Assembly: GCA_963457665.1 (NCBI GenBank)
Contig: OY735207.1
Location: forward strand, 48,142,696 to 48,206,695
DNA: 64,000 nucleotides
Source of the DNA: Thysanoteuthis rhombus
Taxonomy: Eukaryota > Mollusca > Cephalopoda > Oegopsida > Thysanoteuthidae
Direction: 5' to 3'
Program-made: the position numbers and the translations under genes
The notes under the pieces: model-generated
Told to the model about the DNA's origin: nothing
What the model saw: the letters and a program-made list of their open reading frames with translations, nothing else
Database searches by the model: none
Shown here: positions 39,761 to 50,790 of the stretch, one piece after another
How the letters are laid out: every line of letters starts with the position of its first letter
Numbering within the stretch: position 1 is the stretch's first letter

Positions 39761-40529
39761 TGTATCCAATCTATTCTCTGGAATACTTTTTTCAAAGTAT
39801 AATATGGCAATATAATGTTGATTTAAAGTTAATTGTTTAAAGCCGTTTACAATAATATCTCGTGCCAATGCACAAGGATACGAAGCATCAAATTTTCGGT
39901 ATTTTTCTCATAATAATCACGCGAGAAATTGACATGCAGTCCCAAAATACTGTCGAATATCTTGATAGATATTGCTACTATGAAAAAACGCTCATTAGTT
40001 TTAAATATATTTCACGTAAAACTGGAAGCATTTTCAAAGTGTTAACCGATTCACAAAGAATGGGAAAAGTTGTCAACGTATTGATCAGCCAATTAGATAT
40101 TTTCTATTACATACGTCAAATGTTAATTTATGAATGTCGTTCCATAATTGAAGCCTAATATGGTAAAAAGAGAGATTTTTACAATCTTGATACACGCATA
40201 AGCTTATTTGCGCATGTGCAGGCATAAGTTACCTTGTGTGCACTCACACATCAGCATACACATGCATATTCACACCGAAAAGCACTGGGCTAAGCCTCGA
40301 TTAGAAAATACCTTCAAAGGCTCCTACTGTAGCCTTTGCCAGACTAATCTGTACTTATATTAAAAAATATTTATCAGAATAGCAACCCTAGTAATCATTA
40401 ACAAGCTTGCCCACCTTATCAGTTCAGTACACTAATACTGTGATTTCGATATTCATGGGTGCTCTATTTCTATGGCCTCCTGCCAGACTTAACTGCGCGT
40501 AGAAAATAACCATTATATTTGATATCGTG
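39761..40529. other. Unassigned; open frame of 98 codons
   Basis: The plus frame 39862-40158 contains no simple repeat and begins with an ATG, but has no domain I recognise and no flanking gene structure. 40200-40270 is CA-rich. Confidence 0.35.
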
Positions 40530-40645
40530 ACAATGGTTAGTACGCTCATCTCACAAACCAATTTACAGGTATAGTGTATTCGATCCTCGACACTGCCCTT
40601 TTATTATGACCTCGTGCCGACCACCAAGTTCATGACCACGTACAC
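40530..40645 (+). repeat. SINE-like tRNA-derived unit (family 4)
   Basis: Plus strand: ATGGTTAGTACGCTCATCTC (A-box-like) at about 40535, then TGTATTCGATCCTCGACACT (B-box-like) about 35 bases later. The spacing fits a tRNA-derived RNA polymerase III promoter. The body downstream (gacctcgtgccgaccaccaa) lacks an obvious A-rich tail. Confidence 0.5.
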
Positions 40646-42524
40646 CAACAGTCACTGTCTCATACACGAATATACCAATATCGATTAAATGACATGACCT
40701 TCCGCCGGTTGAGTGGCTGGTTAGATCTGCTTCCGGCTGACTTCGAATTCAGTTCTTACTCCACTTGAGTAGGCGTCAGAATTTTCCACTACTTGACTGA
40801 ATGCGTGAACTTGCCCCCTCTTGACGAGGTTGAAACTCAGTCAAGTGGAAGCAAGTGCACACTCATACAGATTCATTATGAAAATTTTCAAATTAATTGT
40901 CCATGTCGCAATCTAAATGACATGATCACATTCTTTAGTACGGATATTATTCAGTGTCGTATCGTGCTTTTTTAAGCCTTCTTGGTAGGGAATGTGGTCC
41001 CAATTGTAGAAATTAGAGAATTTGTATTAGAAATTATTATCAGTGGATAATAGTATCCGATACGAATTTTCTTCCCATTGATTCTCTTTTTTCTTTTTAA
41101 CTGTTTGCTGTTTGTATATTTAAGTGATTGGGGATCGGAGACTTTGAAACTTACTTTAAAAATTACACCACCTTCCCTACATTTTTTCGAAAAAAAATTT
41201 ACTGTCCTCTGATTTTTACAGATATTAAAGTATTGTTGCGTTTTTGTACATCCGTAGCACATGGCACATCCAACATACAACACTGCCGAACACCCAAGAT
41301 AATATATGTTTTGCTCTCCGTTAGATGCCCTAGTGACGAACCGACAGGCAGATGGATCAGGGAGGGATATGTAGAAAAAGACCTTTAATAATCTATATCA
41401 ATAGATATGAACAAAGACTCTTGGGTGTGTTTGTGTGTATGTGCGTTTTGTGTGTGGGCTAACATATTTGTTGAAAATACAGAGCCCAATATTTTACTAG
41501 ATAAATCCATAAAATAGAGCCAATAATATCATAAAACGACCCTCTGAGTATTCTAGTGAACAATTCATCTCGGAAATACGCATTCAACATCAATTTTTTA
41601 AAGATTCTTACTGTACATTGGAATGGAATAAAAATATATATTCATCTTTAAAATGAAATTTTAAAAAAACTGTATTCAAGGAAGAGAAGCAAAGGGTGTT
41701 TTCTGACGAATGTAATTAAATCAAATCATAGTTCTGCTGACGTAAAAGTATTTCAAAAATTATGTTTTGTTCATCATGACTTTTAATGACCATATACCTG
41801 TTTTGATTGTTGCAATTATTGACATCATAAGCTAAGGATAGCGTCTTATTATTTGCATGGCAATAATGACAGGCTACTCGTCCCACCCAAAAGTCAGATC
41901 TCTTCTAAACATGTACCTTTGGAACGCACATGCCTATGTAACATTTTGAAAAATACTGGTCGTGAAAAGAAAAAAATGTTATATTGACGTGTGTGAGTTG
42001 ATGAGTCTAAAAAGTAAACTTTTGGTAAGTCGGAATTTACTCACTTGAAAATACATGAAGACATCGAAACAACTTGTCAGATTGTAGCAAGTCAAATGAT
42101 AAATAAACAGATTTTGAAAATCCCTATCTCCTTACATGAAGACTTGAAATGTATTACCGGCAAACATTTCTATCACGTCCCAACATCTTGTATCTGGTCT
42201 TTTCCCATTGCATTTATTGTCCTTTAATAATTTTGTTCTTTATTCACTTGTATGATATCTTTCAACTTGGTCCTGTCCGAAGTCCGTGTTGAACTTTTTC
42301 CATCGCTTAGAGCTATTCCTGGGTTTGTTTTTTGGGTGGCTTATTAAGTTTCCAGGATTCCTACCAATACACTATAGCTGAGGTAGTGCATCGATTTTAT
42401 ACTTTACATTTTGAGCATATTGGTGATTTGCTTTCCAGTAAGTCTCGATTCATACCAAATGCTTTACAATTAAATTTTCAATTAAATGCAACAAGTCAAG
42501 AATCTCTCAGTGTTGATAAGCTTT
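40646..42524. other. Unassigned AT-rich DNA
   Basis: 40690-40870 is GC-richer and contains cacttgagtagg and tcaagtggaa blocks in opposite orientation. Opposite frames at 40972-41283 and 41128-41388 are not recognised. No gene supported. Confidence 0.4.
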
Positions 42525-43000
42525 CGGTAGAGCAATCTCAACTTTCGAAAACAAGAGATCCCACTAGTGCTAAAAAGAATGGTATAAAACCAATGCATCC
42601 TGCTGATAATCAACCATAGAGCCGAAACATGGTACCTGACCAGAAGATTGACCTTCAAACCAATTAACATGAAACTTGCACATAATATAATCATGTTCAA
42701 CATAAAATGGAAAGATCACTAGACACCCCAAAATATTGGAGGAAAAACAGGAATTTGACGTATCATTGAATCCATCAAAAAAAACTCGAGAAGTAATTGG
42801 CTGGTCATGTTCCGAGAATGGCAGACATCTGCTGGACATTACGGCTCACAGTGTGGATCCCCAGGGATCACGGTGGCCGACAGAATATACCATGGCGTAA
42901 CGAACTAGACGAGTTAAGATAGTATTGGCTCCTCGAGGTCTACGATAGAGGGGTCTGGGAAAAATCTTGGGGGAAGCCTATGTCCGACTACGGACAAAAA

Positions 43001-43042
<42 letters not shown>

Positions 43043-43060
43043 ATGATGGTGGTTTGTGAT
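42525..43060 (+). pseudogene. RTE-type LINE 3' end, copy C
   Basis: Sequence follows the same path as copies A, B and F: an LSVEQSQLSKTR block, KKNGIKPMHP, a block equivalent to TYGAETW in another frame, KMERSLDTPKYWRKNR for the WRDHKT..IREK region, then LAGHVPRMADICW and LTVWIPRDHGGRQNIPWRNE, and nucleotides equivalent to LGKAYVRLR. Many frameshifts and stops. It ends in a clean tail of (GCT)n then (GAT)n at 43003-43048, the best preserved tail of the family in this window. 5'-truncated. Confidence 0.87.
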
Positions 43061-43566
43061 AAATGGTCACTTTCCCAATACCTTTTTTTTTCAAATTTCA
43101 AGCGATAAGAAGGAAAAATATCTTACCGATTCTTAGCTACAAAAGTTAGGATCGCATTATATCAAAGGCCACATTGTACTATAATAAATACATTGATTAA
43201 TATCAACTATCGAATTATTGTAATTGCATATCAAGATAATGATTATTTTGCAATCGTAGCTCATTGCATGCTTTTTCGATTCATCTGTTATTTGCTTATT
43301 GAAGTGATTTACGATTTCATTTGACGTTCGTTTTTTTTTTTTTAAATTCTGTTTGTCAACCGATTTTCGTTGCTTTATCATCCGCCCACCTACTAAATCT
43401 GACTTCTCGGCTTGAAATCCTGATTCATCTAATCCCTGTGGCAGTGGCTCATGTGTATGACATCAGTCTACGTCAGGTGATTGAGTCACGGTTGTTGTAG
43501 CGTTTCTCGATTCTACATATTGGTTTGGAATAGCATGACATCTGTCCCAAAAAGTGACTTTGATGT
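43061..43566. other. Unassigned AT-rich DNA
   Basis: Nothing recognised between the RTE tail and the microsatellite cluster. Confidence 0.5.
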
Positions 43567-43585
43567 TATATATATATATATATAT

Positions 43586-43645
<60 letters not shown>

Positions 43646-43702
43646 GAGGGAGAAAGAGTAGATACGTATACATGAATAATCTGAGACAAATAGCGTATAT
43701 AT

Positions 43703-43751
<49 letters not shown>

Positions 43752-43970
43752 TAAATACAGACTGATGTATGTGTGTGTATGAGTGTGTGTGTGTGTGTGT
43801 GATATGTATGTTTAGATAGGTACATACATACATACATACATACATAGAAACATACATTCGAACCGGGTTAAATATGAGCAGACTAAGAAAGAGACCTGCA
43901 GAGATGTATAAGCCAGTAATGGACAATCTGATCTCTTTCTTTCTCTCTCTTTCTCTCTCTCTCTCTATAT
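43567..43970. repeat. Cluster of microsatellites
   Basis: (TA)n at 43567-43638, (CA)n-(TA)n at 43696-43748, (TG)n at about 43768-43801, (TACA)n at 43820-43846, and (TC)n-(TA)n at 43933-43976. Overlapping Tyr/Ile/Thr/His frames are repeat translations. Confidence 0.93.
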
Positions 43971-43976
43971 ATATAT

Positions 43977-44956
43977 GTACATGAACAACCTGCGAGTGAC
44001 TGACAGAGTATGATAGATATGAGCAGATGTAGACAATATACAACGTAAGTACTTCATACTAATTCCTTTCAAAAATTCGTCTTCGCAAAACTGACAATCT
44101 AGACGTGAAAATCAACTAATCTTTTCAGGATTATCTTCACTAGTTTCTTAGCCTCTGGGCAGATCCACGTACTCACCATATTTTCATTCAGATATTTCCA
44201 GAAAATGCAGAACACTACTGTTCCTTTCAAAAATGCCGGTATCACATCTTCTTTTTATACAGACCAACTAAAGCAGATGAAAAAAAAATCAATTTCTTCT
44301 AGAACAAGGGAGCGCTACATGGAGTTTGACATTACAACCTTCAATAGAAAATATACGAAAAGAAGAACAGCACTCTACTTCTATTAGGTTGAGAAGACAA
44401 CTAAAATATATGCCACCATCCCAGTCTTTAGAGAGATTGCAATGAAGAGATGCCATGCCAAATAACATAATGGCTCTTCATCCTATAAAAATTGTTTGAA
44501 GGCTTCCCGAATGCAGAGGACAGCTCCACAAAAAAAAAAAAACGTCAGACAACTGCAGGAATCAATAATATTATACAATACCTGACTAGAATGCCATTAC
44601 TTCATAATTCCAGCCGCGAAATATTCTGACTATCAATTGAGTCCCTACAGCTTTGCCTGAGACTTGGGATTCTATAATTCTCGTTTAACCTATACCCACG
44701 TCGGAAGAGAGTACTTTCTCTCAAATTGGCCTTTTCCGGTTTCAGCGTATTTCTGAGAAAACAACTTTCTAAAGAAACACAGATTGCTGCATTCAGATTC
44801 AAGACCAACCATCAACTTGACAGTATCCCTTGAAGGGTGCTCTCCTTGATTGTAATACTGAATTGTGCTGAACTACGGAGGGCACCTCATGGTTAACAAT
44901 TGGACTTTAAGGTGAAAAACTGTATAGCAAAATTACGGTTTCTGGCTAGAGATTAT
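43977..44956. other. Unassigned AT-rich DNA
   Basis: The plus frame 44205-44387 and minus frame 44602-44808 are not recognised. A run at 44530-44541. Confidence 0.4.
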
Positions 44957-45766
44957 AAGGTCTGTGCGGAAAGTATCCAACCATTCAATATTAATGGAAT
45001 TGCCAACTAATAGCAATAGTGTGTTGGCTCTGTTCAGAGTAATTTTTTCGGGAAACACACTTATGAGAGAGGCACTTCCATTCCCCTTAATAGCCTGTAA
45101 AGTCTTCTTATAGGATTGCCTTCAGATTCCCTGTTCTGTTTAAGCTCGTATACGGTCTGAAACCTTTGGAGGGATGTTGGAAGTCCTAGGCAGCCAAACC
45201 AGGATAGGTTACAGAGCTGATAGACATGGTGATGCAATATTTTGTCAAAAAGCTCCGCACAAGACGTGAAGAATAGGCAGGTTCGTTCATTGCTAATTCG
45301 ACGGTCATACAGTATCAATAGGCTTGATTGAAATTGTTAATCTTCTGAGAAACATGTTAATATCACATAAAAACGAATTTGTTATTTGATTGATATAAGA
45401 TCAAATTCTTCCTTAGATCCAAAGGACTCTACAGTATTCAGTTTTTTTTATGAAATGGGGTAGAGTTTCTTTCTAAAGAAGAAAAATAAAAAAATGTATA
45501 CGTATGTATTTTTTCTGTTACGTATATATTCTTTATATCAACAAGTTTTTCAGTAATATTTATTCTTCGAATTGTGAAAATCGATTAGAGACCACTGCTT
45601 GCTCATTTAAAGGCTACTCACTGCCGACTTATTAATCTCACGGGAGAGTATCTGTTTATGCGTGTGCAGAAACGCACTTCCTTGCTGGTTACTAATTAAC
45701 ATTAAAACCATAAAACTAGTTCTCAAGTTATTCAAAATGTCCGGATACTATCCGGACAGACTTTTT
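44957..45766 (-). mobile_element. Mariner-like element, internally deleted
   Basis: Bounded by inverted repeats: ctgtgcggaaagtatcc at 44962-44978, and on the right ggatactatccggacag at 45743-45759, whose reverse complement matches the left in 15 of 17 positions. TA lies close outside both ends (44956-44957 and 45766-45767), as expected for TA target duplication. Inside, the minus strand reads VRSFLTKYCITM, then TYPGLAA, a stop, DFQH, and GFRPYTSLNRTGNLKAIL. Mariner transposases of the SETMAR/GVQW type have VR.FL....V....YSPDLAPCDFFLFP.L....G.RF.S.......L..I. The catalytic D of SPDL appears as G. At about 0.8 kb it lacks over a third of a 1.3-kb element, including the 5' half of the gene. Confidence 0.8.
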
Positions 45767-45767
45767 A

Positions 45768-47239
45768 CAGCTGCCGAAATGTTGTGATGAAGACTCCAGA
45801 GAAGATGTAACAAAATAAATAATCAATTATATCTACGTATAGAAGAGGACAGCTCATTATTAAAGCCTTCAACACTAGCCTTGCAAATAGTATCTTTTGA
45901 ACAATCCTAAACTTCAAAGCCATGTGCAACGATATTCTACTGTCCCTTGCCGATTGGTCTGAGAGCCATCCTCACCAGAACGGAAAAATAATTGATTCCA
46001 GTTATTACTGAGTCCAATTATTAGACGAATGGAAATTTAATTGTATGCATTATTTTCTCAAGCGTACTCATCACTGATTTATCTTTCTTTATCGATATTT
46101 AAACAGTAGATAAATTGATGGGAAATAGCTATGTCGGACTGCTTTTGCTATTTGAGTTCTCGCACCAGTACTAAACAACTTGGTACGATATTCCCTTACA
46201 AGTAGCAGAATTAGTGTATGATGTACTTCCAGGGGATTTATATCGAGGACAGACATCTACTTTGTGAATACCTATAGAAAGCAAGACAAGTTGATTCAGG
46301 ATCAAACTCCTGGAGAAACATACCGAGATTAAAGTATACATAACTAGTTCAGTCACGATACCGAATCATGTAATTTAAAAAAAATATTTTTAGAAATTTC
46401 AAATTTCTATCATGAATAGCAAGGGCAGAGCAGGGTTGAAAAAGAGGAAGAATTATGCTATGGATCGAAAAGCACAAGAAATAAGTATTAAATTCCAAAT
46501 AAAAAGATATATGGTTAGCCACACCAGATAATCCAACCAAGCGTCAATGTCTTTCCATTTTTCTCTTTTTTCCTTCTATTTCTTTTTTCTCTCTTTCTTT
46601 TATTCTTACCCTCTTTATTCATCATGTGGATTTATATACAATCTATTTATATATTATAAATTATATATAACCTTTCTCACCTTTTTAGTCTTAACCGAAT
46701 ACCCGAACTGGATGTAAATGTTGTTGGATTATAAAGTACGTATAGACAAAACTTTAGTGAGAGTTCGATATCAGCGAGACACGAAGTGTTATAATGACAA
46801 GTGTACCTTTAATGCTATTTGCAAAGCAGTGCTATTGTCGATCAGAGTATTTGGAAAAGAAAGTCGACATTCAAATTAAACTTTTATAAACTGAACGTGG
46901 AGACGATTCAAACCCAGGTTCAAGGTGTTTTTGTCAGAAAACCGAAGTCAAAATTAGTTTTTATTTCTCCCCAATGTAGTCTTTAGATTGAAAGCTTGCT
47001 CTACTGTACTCAATCCAAAATCAACGATCTCATAAAGGGTTGGAGTTCCTTTTACGAAATTCATAGAACCATCAACTAATTCCAAGAATTGGGTGAGCGG
47101 CGTGGATGGTAAATCTGTGAGTAGCTTTCCTTAACATCAGAAATCTCTTCTCGACTGGACATTCATCCGAGCTCAAGTTGTAACTGTGGGAGATTAGGGC
47201 CACATTTTGTTGTCTGACGGTTCGAAGTCCAACATAGTT
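45768..47239. other. Unassigned AT-rich DNA
   Basis: 46550-46610 is T/C-rich. No gene or element recognised. Minus frames 46171-46356 and 46349-46540 are unremarkable. Confidence 0.45.
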
Positions 47240-47575
47240 GTCCAACAAAAATCATCAACATTATCAACTACATTAGTAACAGCTCTCAGAGTCGGTCGTT
47301 TAACATAGACCTACCCCAAGATTTACTAGACATCTCTATCATGGACATTGCGGAGCAAATACTTTCTAAACGTGTGTAGTTCCTCACATCATCTTTTTTT
47401 GTGAGGTAAAGTTTTCTATTTGATTTCTTGGGAACAACGTTGTCTGACCATCCTGCTAGATGACCAGCCCGTTGCAATTTGAGTCTTCCAATGGATTCTA
47501 TTTTTCTTGTTTTTCCTCTTATATACAGTGCTGTCTTGCGATCTTTCCATTCTCTTTTGCTCGTTGCATGGTTCT
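47240..47575 (-). pseudogene. RTE-type LINE 3' end, copy D (downstream half)
   Basis: On the minus strand the sequence opens with aaccatgcaacgagcaaaag (RTMQRAxE of the RTE consensus), then a frame reading KNRIHWKTQIATGWSS, with GHLAGWSDN in another frame, then nucleotides for the DREVW-x-LGKAYVQRR end, read in one frame as SSKSWGRSMLN. It finishes with gttactaatgtagttgataa-type sequence, a decayed trinucleotide tail. Its upstream edge at 47575 joins exactly onto the downstream edge of the fragment at 48622, so the two are halves of one copy. Confidence 0.82.
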
Positions 47576-48621
47576 TGTGGCGTTCTTAGTGTTTTCAATT
47601 ACGGAACCAAATTGTGATACACCGATCACATGATATGTGCCCATGGTAGGAGATTCGATTAAAAGAGCTCGTTATGATTCGGTCCTGTCACGAAGAAAAG
47701 AGGACAGCAGAAACAAACAAATTGCAATACGAAATCCAGAACTGATTGAGTTGGAAAACAGAGGAACGAAATGTCTGAAAAGAATGAGATGAGAGAAAGA
47801 AAAGAAAAGGTCAAGATAAAAAAAACAGGCGTACCCTTTTATAAATTGTCTTCTGCTGTGCAATTTATTGTGGGAAGGGCTTCACACAAGAGCATTGCTT
47901 TCAAAAAGAGGTAATCTTGCCTGCGCTAACTCTCACTAAGATATTTACCCCTTAAATACATTGTTATTGGTAAATGAATAATTCTCTTTATTTGAAATAA
48001 TTGTCGTGCTGTGGTCTCTTGGAAAGTGGGTAACTTCTTGAAATATATCCTTAATGTCCCTCTATATTGCCCTACTTACTTTCTTTCTCGTTCCATTTGT
48101 TAGAGAACTCCAATTCCAAACAAGATATCTGGAGCTGACGGCCGAGCTGGCACCTCCCGGGTTTCCCAAAGTGGGGATTGGCCTCTTCAAACTCCTTTTT
48201 CCCATTGCCCAGTTCCTAACTTTTCCAGACTAACCAGTTACATGCTTATTTTGGATTGGCCAAGTTTGGACCAATTTTCCGTTAGAATTCAATTGAATCT
48301 GTATGTCCAAGAAGTGCAGAAGACATACAAAACTTACCTCTTCGTCATAACAGGGTTCTTCTTCGAAGTAGGCAAAAGGCAGACTTCGTGACCATTTTTC
48401 CAAGATAAGCTTTGTGGGCTGCCAATACTAATTACAGTATTTGTGTGTTCATACAATCCCTTTCAACACGTTCATCGGGTAAGATCACTTAAAACGAGTA
48501 CGCATGCATGCAAACATACATAAACATACACACGTATACATGTATGTACTGAAACATACTGCAATCGATTTGCGATTCTATCAGGGTCAAATCACAACTC
48601 AGTTCACCATTGCCAAACACA
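47576..48621. mobile_element. 1,046-bp insertion in an RTE copy, family unknown
   Basis: The two RTE halves on either side match adjacent parts of the family sequence (plus strand catggttct and ctcagtttgag join as catggttctcagtttgag), so everything between is an insertion. It starts TGTGGCG and ends AAACACA, that is TG...CA, and the bases CT are present at both joints. It holds a short minus frame at 47672-47863 and a slightly GC-richer patch at 48120-48200, neither recognised. TG...CA ends are typical of LTRs, but a two-base duplication is shorter than usual for LTR elements. Could be a solo LTR, a DNA element, or a composite. Confidence 0.6.
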
Positions 48622-48722
48622 CTCAGTTTGAGGATCAATTTGTTGTTTGATTTCCATATTTCAGTCCTGTAAGTGACTATCAGGGGCGTGCATCAGTTGT
48701 AAAGATCCCTTCTGAGGGATAA
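48622..48722 (-). pseudogene. RTE-type LINE, copy D (upstream half)
   Basis: Minus-strand frame: LRRDLYN, a stop, then CTPLIVTYRTEIWKSNNK and LILKL. RTE consensus here is LKRKVYNQCILPVMTYGSETWTLTKQLESKLRT. Readable homology stops near 48722, giving the 5' truncation point of the copy. Confidence 0.8.
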
Positions 48723-50438
48723 TTTTCAGACAAAATAATACTTATCTTTCACTCATCAGACAAAAAAACATGGCTCTAATCTTCCACAATCTGTAATGTT
48801 TTGGGGTAAAAGCTACGGGTTGTTTTGTGATTGGCAAAACTGATAAATGGCTTCTTTACCAGTACGCAATTTTTCCTCTCAGTCTCTGGTAACTGTTTCT
48901 TGAGTGGTCACGCGTTGAGATAATCATCTTCCCCCGGTCAAAACATTTGCAATTTTTCCCTGACAGGTCACAAAACTTTATATTCTGCATGGTACCGGTC
49001 TCACGACGATTTGCAATTATTTTAGTAGCTGTGTAAATGCGTGATCCCCCAAAAGCAACTAACCATATTCAGCCATTTTGAAATTATACTCTTTAGTTGA
49101 AGTGGGCAACTTATTCAACGCATGCTTTTCCACCAAATAAATTATGTTTCATAGTATAGCCAGCACGTGTTAAATAGTGATGCATTCTCTAGAAGCAATT
49201 ATAGGCTTGAAAAAGGAGTGCGTGTTCCGTATGGCAGATTGACAAAAATGAAATTCGTTCAACTGGGTACGTTTCATTTTGTCATGACACATACAATTAA
49301 AATACTGAGCTCCTACGTTACTTTTATATTCTGAGTACAATTACACAACATACTTAGAAAGATATCTAAATACATGTTCGAATGCAAGGCTGAAAAGTCA
49401 ATTTTCCCAGCACAGATGTCTCTTTTGACCTTCGCTGTATATAAATTACAAAACTTCCAAAATATTATTTGATGTATAAACTTTTATGATTTAATACCTG
49501 TGTACATCTTATGCTTATTTACATTAATACAAAATATGCAGATATCTTCTTAACCTATGGATATGCTTGCTTTGTATCTATGACCAAATTTCATGGATTG
49601 TTTTTGAACAAGCAGGCTGTGTATTCCTCATCTGCTCCGATATCCAGTGCATAAGCCTGGATAAAAAGCCGGCATCGTGATTGGTTAAGCACAATCTCCC
49701 GACCCCGATTAACCGTAGGCTGGATAAAAGTAGGCTTAGTAAATAATGTGGAACTGAATTCACAATATTGTTTCTGGGTCGTGTCTCCAAGAGAATAACC
49801 AAGTTCAAACACAATCAATGTCATTTTATTTGGAAAAGAAAACCCTGCATACGGTACACAGCCGAGTAGAGATACAAATAGACGTAAAAAGATTATGTTG
49901 AGTAAATATTCATAGTTGGGAAGGCCTGCGTGACTCAAAAAGGAATACGTCGCATTCTGACTTTGCTCGTGGGATCGAATGCCGTACATTGGCGCAATAA
50001 TATCAAAAGCTTTCTACTAAGCTTGGTATTGCACAAGGTCGTAAGACTAGGGCATCAAATGAATATCTAACTTTATAACCTTAATGAATTCGACCGTGAG
50101 AGGTGTTTGCTTACAATCGCGTCATGGTAGGTGCCTATAAGTATGCACTCATAGTCTATATCGATAAAACTGAAAAGAAACCTGATTATATCTGTTAGCT
50201 TCTGCTTATGCAAATTATGTGAGAAGATATGTACTGAAACTAACAGAGTTGAAGGACAAAAATGTTTCTAATGAGTGAAAGAAAACCAATATGTATCCAA
50301 CTTGAACAAAATTTTAAACATTAGGCTTTCTAAGAGATTGCCAAGTTGCAAGTAATTCTCACTGACCATTACGGCACTGGTTGCCCAAATATAGGGCCTT
50401 GTGATGATGTAGTGAACTGAACAGAGCGTATGTCAAAG

Positions 50439-50442
<4 letters not shown>
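48723..50442. other. Unassigned; open frame of 132 codons
   Basis: The minus frame 49591-49989 begins with ATG and is free of simple repeats, containing FTKPTFIQPTVNRGREIVL and further residues. I recognise no domain. One frame of this length is expected by chance in a window like this. Elsewhere nothing is recognised. Confidence 0.35.

Positions 50443-50518
<76 letters not shown>
50443..50518. repeat. (TA)n microsatellite
   Basis: 76 bases of nearly pure TA, ending at the edge of the ribozyme-like unit. Confidence 0.95.
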
Positions 50519-50521
<3 letters not shown>

Positions 50522-50534
50522 GGTTGTGGATTTG

Positions 50535-50590
50535 CTACACTAACTAGCTCATGTTTCAGCCCTCTCTGGGCCTCTTCAGCACTCTATGAA
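50535..50590 (-). ncRNA. Hammerhead-ribozyme-like core
   Basis: Minus strand: CTGAAGA (50573-50579), then GGCCCAGAGAGGGCT, then GAAAC (50553-50557) and ATGAGC. CUGANGA and GAAA are the conserved catalytic strands; between them a stem of GCCC/GGGC closed by a G-T pair with an AGAGA loop makes a good stem II. The following ACATGA differs by one base from the palindrome ACATGT seen in the copy at 35956, so the U before the cleavage position is lost and this copy is probably inactive. Stem I pairing is weak. A (TA)n tract begins about 35 bases downstream on this strand. Confidence 0.55.
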
Positions 50591-50685
50591 ATAAATCAAA
50601 TACATTTCAGAAGTGGCTTTACATTATTGATATATTATTACATCATATTATGTTATACTGCTAGCCTGATTTGTACTACATATAC

Positions 50686-50763
<78 letters not shown>

Positions 50764-50790
50764 GAGTGAGAGGGAGAGAAAGAGGGGGAG
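50686..50790. repeat. (TG)n-(TA)n-(GA)n microsatellite
   Basis: Short TG, TA to 50726, GA to 50760, then purine-rich to 50790. Confidence 0.93.
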
